64,000 nucleotides of DNA from DATBJG01 sp963790545 (GTDB lineage Bacteria; Acidobacteriota; Vicinamibacteria; Vicinamibacterales; JAMQPK01). The notes under the pieces are model-generated. The model saw only the letters and a program-made list of their open reading frames with translations. It searched no databases and was not told the DNA's origin. A program made the position numbers and the translations under genes. Below are positions 35,829 to 44,302 of this stretch, one piece after another; within the stretch, counting starts at the first letter, position 1; each line of letters opens with the position of its first letter. Location of the stretch: assembly GCA_963790545.1 (NCBI GenBank), contig CAWBPA010000024.1, positions 682,001 to 746,000 on the forward strand, given 5' to 3'.

Positions 35829-37919
35829 GTGAAACTCCTCGTTTCCTGGCTTCGCGACTTCGTCGATGTCACGATTCCCGCTGACGAGCTCGGCAGCATG
35901 CTTTCCATGCGCGGCTTCGAGCTGGCAGCTGTCGAACCGGCACCCACCCCGGCGTCGCCAGACGATGCGATCATCGACCTCGAAATCACCGCCAATCGTC
36001 CCGATTGCCTTGCGGTCATTGGTCTTGCGCGTGAAGTGGCGACGACCTTCGACCGTCCCCTGCGCCAGCTGTCCCGTACGGCTCCGGCACCGCTCGGCCT
36101 CGCGCCCTTGGAGGTGGGCACCAACGATCGTGTGCGCGTCACGCTCGAGGATGCGGCACTGTGCCCGCGCTATGCGGCTGGCGTGGCCGAGGTCAAGGTC
36201 GCCCCGTCACCAGCCTGGCTGGCAGCCCGCCTGCACGCCGCCGGCATTCGCCCCATCAACAACATCGTCGACATTACGAATTACGTGCTGATGGAGCTCG
36301 GGCAGCCCATGCACGCGTTCGACCTGGCTAAGCTCGCAGGGCAGGAAATTCGGATCCGGCGCGCGCGGGCGGGCGAGAAGGTTCGAACGCTCGACGGTGT
36401 AGACCGCGTGCTGACGCCGGACATGCTTGTGATTGCCGATGGTACGCGCCCGCAGGCCATCGCCGGGATCATGGGCGGCGCCGATTCGGAAGTCGGCTCG
36501 TCGACCCGATTGGTGGTTTTTGAGAGCGCGCACTTCGAACCCAAGTCGGTTCGCATCACGAGCCGTAAGATCGGACTGAAAACCGAAGCCGCGGCCCGAT
36601 TCGAGCGGGGGGCCGATATCGGCGCGCCGGTGACGGGAATCGAACGCGCGTGTGCTCTGCTCGAAGCAATCGGCGCGGGTCGGGCGGTGGGTCCGGTGGT
36701 GGATTGCTATCCTGCGCCGGCCAAGCCACGAGAGGTCACGCTTCGCCATGCGCGAATTACACGCGTCCTGGGCGAAACGATCGACCAGACGAGCGTCGAG
36801 CGCTTCCTGGTTGGTCTGGGCTTCAAGACATCCAGGAAGGATGGCGGCTGGGACGTCGAGGTCCCGACGTTCCGGGTCGATATTGCCCGGGAAACCGATC
36901 TCATTGAAGAGGTGGCGCGCCATTACGGCTACGACAAGCTGCCGGTGACTTTTCCCGAACTCCGAAAACCCCCGGCCACTCCCCTGCCCGCCCTCGATCG
37001 AGAACGTCTGGCGAGGGAAACGCTCTTGAAGGCCGGGTTCACCGAGGCCGTCACGTTTTCGTTCATTGAAAGGCGCGTCGCGGAATTGTTTGCCGGGGAC
37101 ACGGAACTTGTGCCGGTCGCCAATCCCCTGTCCGAGAAGTTCTCGACCCTCCGCCCCACACTCCTGCCGGGCTTGCTCGAGTCCGTCCGCCACAACCGGC
37201 ACCATCAGGTGCGCGATGTGCGACTCTTCGAAGTTGGCCGCAAATTCACCACGTCCGGTGGCGAGCAGCCCAGTGTGGCATTCGTGTGGACGGGCGCAGC
37301 CAGGATGGATCATTGGAGCACCGATGCCGTGCCCGTGAGCTTCTTTGACGCCAAAGCCGTTGCCGCGGTGCTGAGCCGCGCGTTCAGGGTGAATATGGCG
37401 GTGGAACGGGTTCAAATTCCGTACATGATTCAGGGCCGTACGGCTCAGGTCGTCGGCACGCCGGCCGGTTCAGCGTCCGAAACGAGGTCTGTCGGCTATG
37501 TTGGCGAATTGGCGCCCCGAGTCATGACGGCGTTGGACCTGCCTGAAGGCGATCCCGTGTTCGTGGGCGAATTCGATTTGAACGCGCTGGCAAGTTTTTC
37601 ACCCGATGTCGAGTCTCGGCGAGTCGAACCGCTGCCGAGATTCCCGTCGATCGTACGTGACATCTCAATCATCGTTGATGAATACTTGCCCGCGGCGAAA
37701 GTTCGTGGCACGATCCGGTCGGCCGCGCCGGCGACGCTCGCTGGTGTGCGTGAGTTCGATCGTTATCAGGGCACAGGTATTCCGGATGGGCGCACGAGCC
37801 TGTCCCTTCGGCTGACATTTCAGTCCCCTGAGCGGACCTTGACCGATGCCGAAGTGCAAGAGGCCATGGAGGACATCCTCGCCGCATTGATCAAGGAACA
37901 CGGGGCAGTTCAAAGATAG
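35829..37919 (+). CDS. pheT: Phenylalanyl-tRNA synthetase beta subunit, lacking the N-terminal tRNA-binding OB domain
   Basis: 696 residues from GTG 35829, two bases after the pheS stop. Opening LLVSWLRDFVDVTIPADELG and GFELAAVE, then directly DLEITANRPDCLAVIGLARE. In E. coli about 110 residues of EMAP-type tRNA-binding domain sit between these two blocks; here they are joined by a short Pro/Ala linker, so that domain is absent. The B3/B4 editing region, B5 (RFERGADIG) and the C-terminal FDX-ACB domain (RFPSIVRDISIIVDEYLPA) are present. Intact frame. Such short PheT forms are known in some phyla. Confidence 0.95.
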   Translation: MKLLVSWLRDFVDVTIPADELGSMLSMRGFELAAVEPAPTPASPDDAIIDLEITANRPDCLAVIGLAREVATTFDRPLRQLSRTAPAPLGLAPLEVGTNDRVRVTLEDAALCPRYAAGVAEVKVAPSPAWLAARLHAAGIRPINNIVDITNYVLMELGQPMHAFDLAKLAGQEIRIRRARAGEKVRTLDGVDRVLTPDMLVIADGTRPQAIAGIMGGADSEVGSSTRLVVFESAHFEPKSVRITSRKIGLKTEAAARFERGADIGAPVTGIERACALLEAIGAGRAVGPVVDCYPAPAKPREVTLRHARITRVLGETIDQTSVERFLVGLGFKTSRKDGGWDVEVPTFRVDIARETDLIEEVARHYGYDKLPVTFPELRKPPATPLPALDRERLARETLLKAGFTEAVTFSFIERRVAELFAGDTELVPVANPLSEKFSTLRPTLLPGLLESVRHNRHHQVRDVRLFEVGRKFTTSGGEQPSVAFVWTGAARMDHWSTDAVPVSFFDAKAVAAVLSRAFRVNMAVERVQIPYMIQGRTAQVVGTPAGSASETRSVGYVGELAPRVMTALDLPEGDPVFVGEFDLNALASFSPDVESRRVEPLPRFPSIVRDISIIVDEYLPAAKVRGTIRSAAPATLAGVREFDRYQGTGIPDGRTSLSLRLTFQSPERTLTDAEVQEAMEDILAALIKEHGAVQR

Positions 37920-37942
37920 CAATTCGGGTAGGAGACGCTGAC

Positions 37943-38221
37943 ATGGCGAAGCCAGCCACACGTACTGTTGACTTGGAACCTATCGATCGGCTCGAAGAAA
38001 AACTTCGAGTGCTCATCTCGACCGTTCAGCGCATGAAGACCGAGCTGACGAAAGGGGCAGACGAGAATGCCCGGCTGCAGCGGGAACTCGAACTGGCCCG
38101 AAACCGGATCGCGGACGTGGAAGCCTCCGGCGCGGAGATGACGAGCCTCCGAGAGGAACGGGAGCTCATTCGCCACCGCGTTGCCGACATGCTCGACCAG
38201 CTGGAGGCGCTCAATCTCTGA
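37943..38221 (+). CDS. ZapB-like coiled-coil cell-division protein
   Basis: 92 residues, nearly all coiled coil: IDRLEEKLRVLISTVQRMKT, LQRELELARNRIADVE and HRVADMLDQLEALNL. The size, heptad pattern and position immediately before zapA fit the ZapB-like partner of ZapA, which bridges the Z-ring. Sequence alone cannot separate ZapB from other short coiled coils, so the call rests on context. It starts 23 bp after pheT and may be the last gene of the translation operon. Confidence 0.65.
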   Translation: MAKPATRTVDLEPIDRLEEKLRVLISTVQRMKTELTKGADENARLQRELELARNRIADVEASGAEMTSLREERELIRHRVADMLDQLEALNL

Positions 38222-38319
38222 TGCAGCGGGCAGCGGGATAGACCCAGGCAGGCAGCCGGCTGCAGTCTGCTTGCCGCCGTCTGTCTGCTGCCGTCTGTCT
38301 GCTGTCAAGTGAGGGAGTC
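38222..38319. repeat. Word-repeat gap (cagcgggcag / ctgctgccgtctg)
   Basis: Variants of gcagcgggcagcgg, ggcaggcagccggctgcag and, inverted, ctgccgtctgtctgctg fill the 98-bp gap between the ZapB-like gene and zapA. The words can pair. Only the last ~15 bases (aagtgagggagtc) resemble a ribosome-binding site, for zapA. Confidence 0.6.
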
Positions 38320-38622
38320 GTGTCCAACCACACCGGCATCGTTCCGGTCCAAATCCGCGGCCAGCGCTACCCCATCCGCAGCAATCTGGACCCACGCTAC
38401 ATCGCCGAGCTGGCGAGCTATGTCGACGAAAAGATGCGCGCCGCCGCCGAATCGAGCCCGACGACGGATGCGCTGCGTCTGGCAGTGCTGGCCGCGCTGA
38501 ACATCGCCGACGAGTATTTCCGGTGCCAGGAAAACCATCAGCTCGGGAGGGGCACGCTCGCGGAACGCACGACCAGAATCGAAGAACTCGTCGATCAGGC
38601 CCTGCGCTTGGCAGCCGACTGA
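38320..38622 (+). CDS. zapA: Cell division protein ZapA
   Basis: 100 residues from GTG 38320, with 'gtgagggagtc' upstream. The ZapA fold is recognisable: VPVQIRGQRYPIRSNLDPRY, IAELASYVDEKMRAAAESSP, ALRLAVLAALNIADEYFRC and a C-terminal coiled coil. ZapA bundles FtsZ filaments. Directly followed by the 6S RNA gene, a conserved pairing in many proteobacteria and relatives. Confidence 0.92.
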   Translation: MSNHTGIVPVQIRGQRYPIRSNLDPRYIAELASYVDEKMRAAAESSPTTDALRLAVLAALNIADEYFRCQENHQLGRGTLAERTTRIEELVDQALRLAAD

Positions 38623-38629
38623 TGAAAAT

Positions 38630-38700
38630 TGTAGGATTGCAGACCCTTTGACCTTTTTGCCTTCCTTCCTGCAATCCTGCAATTCTGCAATCTCTTCCCT
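38630..38700. repeat. Word-repeat (gattgcag / ctgcaatcctgcaattctgc)
   Basis: Left word gtaggattgcag and right words tcctgcaatcctgcaattct, gcaatctc face each other; the middle contains ctttgacctttttgcct. It sits between zapA and the 6S RNA promoter and may terminate zapA transcription. Confidence 0.6.
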
Positions 38701-38730
38701 ATGCCCCCCGAATGGACTAAGATCGCTGTC

Positions 38731-38903
38731 AGTTTCTCGAGCTCCCTGCTTTGCGCGTGATGGTTACGAGGCTCGCTTGAGCCAACGTTAAATCAAAGCG
38801 AATCGCGACGCTGCGTGGTGTGCATGCCTCTGCAACGAGGAAGCCTGAAGCGCGGCTCTCATAGCGGTTCCACCTGCTCACGCAGGTTCATGCGACCTCG
38901 CCA
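38731..38903 (+). ncRNA. ssrS: 6S RNA
   Basis: Located directly after zapA, the usual place. The 5' strand contains cgagctccctgctttgcgcg, tgatggttacgaggctcg and the family string cttgagccaacgttaaatc; the 3' strand contains gaggaagcctgaagcgc and gcggttccacctgctcacgc, aggttcatgcg. Predicted closing pairs: CGAG 38738-38741 with CTCG 38897-38900, and CGCGTGA 38754-38760 with TCATGCG 38888-38894 around the central bubble. TAAGAT at 38718-38723 is a likely -10, placing the 5' end near 38731. 6S RNA binds RNA polymerase holoenzyme and tunes transcription in stationary phase. Exact ends are estimates. Confidence 0.78.
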
Positions 38904-38904
38904 C

Positions 38905-38930
38905 ACGGCAAAGCGGGGCCTTTCTGCCGT
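38905..38930 (+). terminator. Hairpin after 6S RNA (possible terminator)
   Basis: acggcaaag (38905-38913) pairs with ctttc-tgccgt (38920-38930) with one bulged C. No T-run follows immediately; the first Ts are at 38942. It may instead be part of the 3' processing region. Confidence 0.35.
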
Positions 38931-39053
38931 CTCCTCCCGAGTTTTCAACCTTCTCGCGGGTTTCTCCCGCGCAATCCCGGGTGAACAACCGCGATCCGGG
39001 AGTGTGGCAGCGCCAGGTGTAGGATCGGTGCAGAATTCTCGAAGGGTACCCCT

Positions 39054-40628
39054 ATGAGCCCTTGGCTTGGCTATATCGTGACGTTTCTCGTCACGGTGGT
39101 TGCCGCAACCGCCGTGTTCTTTGTCTGGATCGCCAATCGCAAGCGTATCGCCGCCGAGACGATCGGCCGCGCCGAGGAACAGGCGCTGCGGATCATCCGG
39201 GATGCCGAACGCGAGATCGACACCAAGAAGAAAGAGGCGCTGCTCGACGCCAAGGAGAAGGCGCACGACCTGGTCGTTGCCGCCGAGCGCCAGGCGCGGG
39301 AGCAGGAGCGCCAGACGGCCGACGCGCAGCAGTCACTCGCGCGCCGCGAGCAGTCGGTGACCGATCGGCTGGCATCGCTGGAACGGCGTGAAAAAGAGGT
39401 CCAAAGCACGGCGCAGAGCCTGGCCGAGCGTGATCGGATCAGCGCCGCAAACGCCGCCCGCTACGAAGAGCTCGTCAAGTCGCAGCAGCACGAGCTCGAG
39501 CGTGTGAGCGGCCTCACCGCGGACGAGGCGAAGGAACTGCTGCTCAAACAAATCGAGTCCGACGCGCGCCGCGATGCCGCCAATCTCGTCAAGCGCCTCG
39601 ACACCGAGGCGCGCGAGCTGGCATCGGCCCGCGCGAAGCAGTACATCACGGAGGCCATCCAGCGGAGCGCGGCCGAGCACACGATTGAAACGACGGTCTC
39701 GGTGGTCGACTTGCCCAGCGACGACCTGAAGGGACGTATCATCGGACGTGAGGGCCGTAACATCCGCGCCCTCGAGACCGCGACGGGCGTGGATTTGATT
39801 GTCGACGATACACCGGGCGCGATCATCCTCTCCGGCTTCGATCCCTACCGTCGCGAGATTGCCAAGCAGTCCATCGAACGCCTGATTGCCGACGGCCGGA
39901 TCCACCCGGCGCGGATCGAAGAGATTGTCGAAAAAGTGAAGGTCGAAATGGAAGAAGCCGTCAGGCGCGACGGCGAAGCTGCGGCCTTCGAGCTGGGTCT
40001 GCACGATGTCCACCCGGACATCCTCCGGCTGATGGGCCGGTTGAAGTTCAGAACCAGCTACGGTCAGAACGTGCTGAATCACTCGAAGGAAGTGGCGTAC
40101 CTCGCCGGCATCATGGCGCGCGAGGTGGGCCTCGACGCGCACGTCGCGGTCCGGGGCGCGTTCCTCCACGATATCGGCAAGGCCATCGACCGCGAGATGC
40201 AGGGCACCCACCTCGAGCTTGGCATCGACTTCCTGCGAAAGCACGGCGAGAGCGAAGCGGTGGTCATGGCCATGGCGGCGCACCACATGGACATCGATTG
40301 GCCGTCCCTCGAAGCCATGATCATCCAGGCCGCCGATGCGATCTCGGCCGCGCGACCTGGCGCGCGGCGCGACATCCTCGAGTCGTACGTCAAGCGGCTC
40401 GAGAAGCTCGAAGACATTGCCGATTCCTTCAAGGGAGTCTCCAAAGCGTTCGCGCTGCAGGCGGGACGCGAGATCAGGATCATGGTCGAGAGCGAGAAGA
40501 TTACGGACGAAGAGGCCGTGTGGCTCTCGAAGGACGTCGCGCGACGAATCGAGAACGAGCTCGAATACCCCGGTCAAATCAAGGTGACCGTGATTCGGGA
40601 AACGCGCGCGATCGACTACGCGAAGTGA
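39054..40628 (+). CDS. rny: Ribonuclease Y
   Basis: 524 residues, the RNase Y norm, and intact. N-terminal transmembrane helix (LGYIVTFLVTVVAATAVFF), long coiled coil (residues ~30-180, RIIRDAEREIDTKKKEALLD ...), KH domain (VSVVDLPSDDLKGRIIGREG) and HD domain (HDIGKAIDREMQGTHLELGI; HHMDIDWPSLEAMIIQAADA). Membrane-bound endoribonuclease starting decay of many mRNAs. The stretch 38946-39053 upstream carries a gcgcaatcccgggtgaacaa fold-back and no gene. Confidence 0.95.
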   Translation: MSPWLGYIVTFLVTVVAATAVFFVWIANRKRIAAETIGRAEEQALRIIRDAEREIDTKKKEALLDAKEKAHDLVVAAERQAREQERQTADAQQSLARREQSVTDRLASLERREKEVQSTAQSLAERDRISAANAARYEELVKSQQHELERVSGLTADEAKELLLKQIESDARRDAANLVKRLDTEARELASARAKQYITEAIQRSAAEHTIETTVSVVDLPSDDLKGRIIGREGRNIRALETATGVDLIVDDTPGAIILSGFDPYRREIAKQSIERLIADGRIHPARIEEIVEKVKVEMEEAVRRDGEAAAFELGLHDVHPDILRLMGRLKFRTSYGQNVLNHSKEVAYLAGIMAREVGLDAHVAVRGAFLHDIGKAIDREMQGTHLELGIDFLRKHGESEAVVMAMAAHHMDIDWPSLEAMIIQAADAISAARPGARRDILESYVKRLEKLEDIADSFKGVSKAFALQAGREIRIMVESEKITDEEAVWLSKDVARRIENELEYPGQIKVTVIRETRAIDYAK

Positions 40629-40653
40629 CGCGTCAGGAGACGGACGGCACCTG

Positions 40654-41761
40654 ATGAAGTGTTCTGCCAGAGACGATGTCCAGCTCGAGCCGTCGAATGC
40701 CGCTCCGTCCGGAGCTCCCGACGTCAGGCCGTCGCCACCCGGCCCGACGGTCGGCGACATTGGCGAGCACCTGCTGATCGAGCGCATCCGGGCGCGCGTG
40801 CCGCCCGCGCCGCTGAATTTCGTGCCCATCGCCATTGGCGATGACGCGGCGGTCATTCAGCCAGAGCGGAACGCGCTCGAAGTCGTCACCACGGATTGCC
40901 TCGTCGAAGGCGTGCATTTCGATCGCGCGTTCGCCGCGCCTTCCGACATTGGTTACAAAGCGCTCGCGGTCAACTTGAGCGATCTGGCGGCCATGGGCGC
41001 CATACCACGTGTGGCGCTCCTTTCACTGGTGCTCCCCGACGCCTGGCCGGTCGCCGATTTCGACGCGTTGCTGGACGGGTTGCTGGAGCCTGGCCACGAA
41101 AGTCCGGATCTCGCTGGTTGGCGGAAATATCGCCCGCTCGCCAGGTCCGCTCGTCGTCGATCTCACCGCGATCGGCTCGGTGAAACCCCGTCGCGTGCTC
41201 ACGCGTGCGGGCGCACGGCCCGGCGACGAGTTGTACGTCAGTGGAAGACTGGGCGCGTCTGCGGCCGGTCTTGCGTCGCTCCGAGCGTCGCTGGTGAACC
41301 GCACAGCCGAACGCAGATCCGAGTGTGAGCTGCGACATCTGCGACCCGAACCACGGCTGCGACTGGGCTCGCTGCTCGGACGGACGAGAGCGGCTCGAGC
41401 CTGCATCGATCTCAGCGACGGACTGGCCGACGGCGTCCGCCAGCTCGCTCGCGCATCCGGGGTCGGCATCATCATCGAGGCGGATGATCTTCCGATTGAT
41501 TCGGACGCGCGTGACTGGTTCGACCGCCACGGAGGCTCGGCCCTCGACGCCGCCTTGAGCGGCGGGGAGGACTACGAGCTGCTGTTTGCCGTTGCACCGA
41601 AAAATCGGCGGCTTCTGACCTCGGTGCAGAGGATGCTGCCCGATCTGCCGATAACGCGCGTAGGACGAGTGATGCAGCCGCCACGAGTCGAGCTCCGGCG
41701 CAACGGACGGACCCTCGAACTTCCCTCGGGATTCGTCCATTTCTCGGGAGAATCGCCGTGA
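40654..41761 (+). CDS. thiL: Thiamine-monophosphate kinase (one frameshift)
   Basis: Phosphorylates TMP to the active cofactor TDP. N-terminal part: IGEHLLIERIRARVP, AIGDDAAVIQP and TTDCLVEGVHFD, GYKALAVNLSDLAAMGAIPR. An extra C near 41085 (gag-c-ctg) shifts to LVGGNIARSPGPLVVDLTAI, GDELYVSGRLGASAAGLASL, CIDLSDGLADGVRQLA and GGEDYELLFAVAP. The acidic Mg-binding residues are present. The first ~35 residues are Pro/Ser-rich and not conserved, so the start could be later. Confidence 0.93.
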
Positions 41762-42318
41762 TGTTCATCTGGCGGCGCGGTCTGCCGATGCTGCTGGCCG
41801 TGACGGCATTCGTCTTGCTGTACGAGGCCACGGTGTCGGATTCCCGGACGGCGGAGCTGTACGAAACCACAGCCCAGCCGGCACCAGGCGCCCGCCTCCG
41901 ATTCTCCGCCACTGCTTACTGCAAGGGAGCCGTCACCGCGTCCGGGGTGCCGCCGCGCACCGGTGTTGCGGCCGCCGATCCGGATCTCCTCCCCGTCGGG
42001 TCCGTCATTCAGGTCGATACTGGCGAACAGAAGTACAGCGGCGTTTACACCATCATGGACACGGGTCCCGCCGTTCAGGGACGCGAGATTGACGTTTACA
42101 TGTGGAGCTGTCACGAGGCGCTGAAATTCGGACGCCGGCCGATTCGGTTGGTCGTGCTGCGGCTTGGGTGGAATCCTCGAGCCAGCACGCCCGGAGTCAC
42201 GCAGTCTCTTTTCAAGCAGCGCGAGCGCGCGCTCGAAGAAATGCCCCTGCCATCAACGCCATTGCCGGTCGCGCCGGTCATTCCCCTCGAGCAATCGACG
42301 CCAGCGCTCGGCAAGTAA
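41761..42318 (+). CDS. 3D-domain protein (YabE/MltA-like), exported
   Basis: 185 residues from ATG 41761 (a GTG directly before it overlaps the thiL stop). Signal anchor LPMLLAVTAFVLLYEA. The 3D domain, named for three aspartates, is clear: ATAYCKGAVTASGVPPRTG, AAADPDLLPVGSVIQVD and YTIMDTGPAVQGREIDVYM. Related domains occur in lytic transglycosylases (MltA) and resuscitation factors. The C-terminus is a Pro-rich tail. Probably acts on peptidoglycan. It may be translated with thiL only by proximity. Confidence 0.82.
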   Translation: MFIWRRGLPMLLAVTAFVLLYEATVSDSRTAELYETTAQPAPGARLRFSATAYCKGAVTASGVPPRTGVAAADPDLLPVGSVIQVDTGEQKYSGVYTIMDTGPAVQGREIDVYMWSCHEALKFGRRPIRLVVLRLGWNPRASTPGVTQSLFKQRERALEEMPLPSTPLPVAPVIPLEQSTPALGK

Positions 42319-42383
42319 CGACCGTTACCGTCTCTTAAACTCCTGAACTCTTGTTCACGTCACGTTCACACGTCAGGCCTGTC

Positions 42384-43862
42384 TCAGAACACGTAATCGA
42401 CGCCAACCACCGTGGTGACCCGGCTCCGAAGACCGGCACTCGTGAGCGGGAACAACACGCTGCCCGAAATGAGCAGGTTGCCCGTGGGGTTGAACTTTAC
42501 CCCGCCAGTCCCGAGCAGCAGCGTGAGATCGCCGGAAACGGGATCGAACTCGTCCAGAGCAATCGACGTGCAGACGCTCCCGGGGATGCCGGCGCACACG
42601 GAACCTGGCGTCGTCGATGGGAGATTGTGTTCAAAATTCTTGCTCACCAGCTCGAGTCGTCCAGCTCTCCGCAGCGTGCGGCCGACCACGTCGCCCATCA
42701 CGGTGACGCGCGGAGAAGCGGCGAAGTCCACGCCGCCCGAATAGTTGATCTCGTCGGGAAGAGGTGCAGCTAAGAGTCCAGCAAACCCGCCCCCGACTCT
42801 GCCTTCTGCAACCGTGTAGCCGAAGTTGACGTGGGGCCCAAAGCGGCCCCGCTCGTTCGACGCAACGAAAAGGAACTTCGCCTGCAAGCCGCCCGCGCCG
42901 AGCAGTTCGTTTTCGTCGCCTGTCGGCAGTCGAAGGTCGACGGCTGCAGCCAGACCGCCACCTTGCGTAGGCAGAAAACGGTATTTCGTCCGCAGCACGA
43001 GATCGCCAAGGCCGGCCGAGTGGCCACTGCGCTGAACGGTTCGAGTCGCAGTGGGATTCCCGACCTCGAAGGTATGAACGTTTGGAGCCACGGCGGTGAC
43101 CAGACGGAGGATGCTCGCCTGCACGCTGGCATCCAGACTCACCCGGAGGAACGGCACAGCAAGACCGATGTCCCACCGGTCGGTCAGCCCGTAATTGACG
43201 AACACAGCAGTCGTGTGCGTGGTTGCCTGGAGTGAAAGCGCGGCTTCGATGAGGTCCCCCTCCAGCGGCGGATTGAGACGGGTGCCGTTAGGCTCCAGGG
43301 TCAGGCTGAACCCCGGAGGTTGTGGCGTGGTCACGACCGTGCAGCAGTCCTCATGTCGAAGATAGAACTTGATTGAACCGTTATCCAGGTCTTGCCCTTC
43401 GAACTTGTCGTACGACGTGCGCTGGTAATTGACGCCTGCGTTAAGCTTCCGCCGGCCGATCGTAAAGGCGCGCTCGGCAAACGATGGTCCGAAACTGCTG
43501 CTCCCGCGTCGGAACGTCCCAACCGATTCGTCGAACACGTACGTCAAGCCCCCTGACGATGATCCGAGCGGGAAGGTCGAGAACTGCGTCGCCATTTGCG
43601 TGTTGAAGCTTTGCACGATGCCAACGACCGGATTATTCAGATCGTTGACCTCGAGGGGGCTGAAGTGAGCCGTGTGAGTAAAGCCTTGCGGAACGCCGGG
43701 GATTCCAGCGGGCGCTGGAGGACTCTGTAGTGCGATCTCACTGAGGATCAGGCGCGGCAGCACCTCCGCGAGGGGCACGTCCTGCGCCCGAGCCGACGTC
43801 GAGGTGACCAAAACACAAACGATTGTCGATGCGGCCGCTAACGCTGCTTTTTGAACACGCAT
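42384..43862 (-). CDS. Outer-membrane beta-barrel protein (transporter-like)
   Basis: 492 residues with signal peptide (ALAAASTIVCVLVTSTSARAQ). Alternating polar/hydrophobic strands with many Gly and aromatics, LTDRWDIGLAVPFLRVSLD, GDLVLRTKYRFL, AAAVDLRLPTGDENELLG and a terminal Phe (VVGVDYVF), which is the outer-membrane barrel assembly signal. The pattern resembles the phenol-degradation meta-pathway/MetA-like porin family (PF13557). Cargo unknown. Follows a SnoaL-like gene and a kinase gene with tight spacing, forming a kinase-SnoaL-barrel operon. Confidence 0.8.
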   Translation of the reverse strand: MRVQKAALAAASTIVCVLVTSTSARAQDVPLAEVLPRLILSEIALQSPPAPAGIPGVPQGFTHTAHFSPLEVNDLNNPVVGIVQSFNTQMATQFSTFPLGSSSGGLTYVFDESVGTFRRGSSSFGPSFAERAFTIGRRKLNAGVNYQRTSYDKFEGQDLDNGSIKFYLRHEDCCTVVTTPQPPGFSLTLEPNGTRLNPPLEGDLIEAALSLQATTHTTAVFVNYGLTDRWDIGLAVPFLRVSLDASVQASILRLVTAVAPNVHTFEVGNPTATRTVQRSGHSAGLGDLVLRTKYRFLPTQGGGLAAAVDLRLPTGDENELLGAGGLQAKFLFVASNERGRFGPHVNFGYTVAEGRVGGGFAGLLAAPLPDEINYSGGVDFAASPRVTVMGDVVGRTLRRAGRLELVSKNFEHNLPSTTPGSVCAGIPGSVCTSIALDEFDPVSGDLTLLLGTGGVKFNPTGNLLISGSVLFPLTSAGLRSRVTTVVGVDYVF

Positions 43863-43868
43863 ATGACT

Positions 43869-44302
43869 CTACCTCTCGAACCCGTCAATCACCCAGCCGT
43901 CTGCCTCGCGTCGCAGTCGCATGACGCGCGTCACGGCAGTCGTCTGTCGCGACCCGACTCTCGGAGTCAGCGTTTGCGTCACACGGCAGCTGACGCGGGC
44001 TGTCGTTGTATCGGCTGAAAGGACGGTACCGCGTCAATATCAACCTTCAGCTCGCGCATATCCTTGAAGGCTTTGGCAAGGTTCTCGACTGGGACGGACG
44101 GCTGGATCTTTTTGACCGCGTTCGCATCCAGGCTCTCGAGCGCATCTGAATAACGTTGGAGGGCCTGACGCATGGCGGTCTCATCAACCTGCCCCTGCAT
44201 GAATCGCCCGGCGGCGTGAACGATGGAATGATCGCTTACGTGCCCCCGCGAAACCAGAAGCACCGTCACCACCGATGCGGCTGTCAGGTATCGTCGCATC
44301 AT
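43869..44302 (-). CDS. Exported SnoaL-like protein (one frameshift)
   Basis: ATG 44302 overlaps the kinase stop (ATGA). Signal anchor (YLTAASVVTVLLVSRG), then QALQRYSDALESLDANAVKK, VENLAKAFKDMRELKVDIDA. The first frame ends at 43979, but one missing base near 44015 continues the domain as VLSADTTTARVSCRVTQTL, TTAVTRVMRLRREADGWVID and GFER, stop 43869. About 144 residues, the usual SnoaL/NTF2-like size. In Acidobacteria this domain often occurs beside or inside Ser/Thr kinases. Function unknown; it may bind a small ligand. Confidence 0.68.

Noticed and set aside
39333..40856. 507-residue ORF on the minus strand across rny
   Set aside because: Antisense shadow of rny with no recognisable domain.
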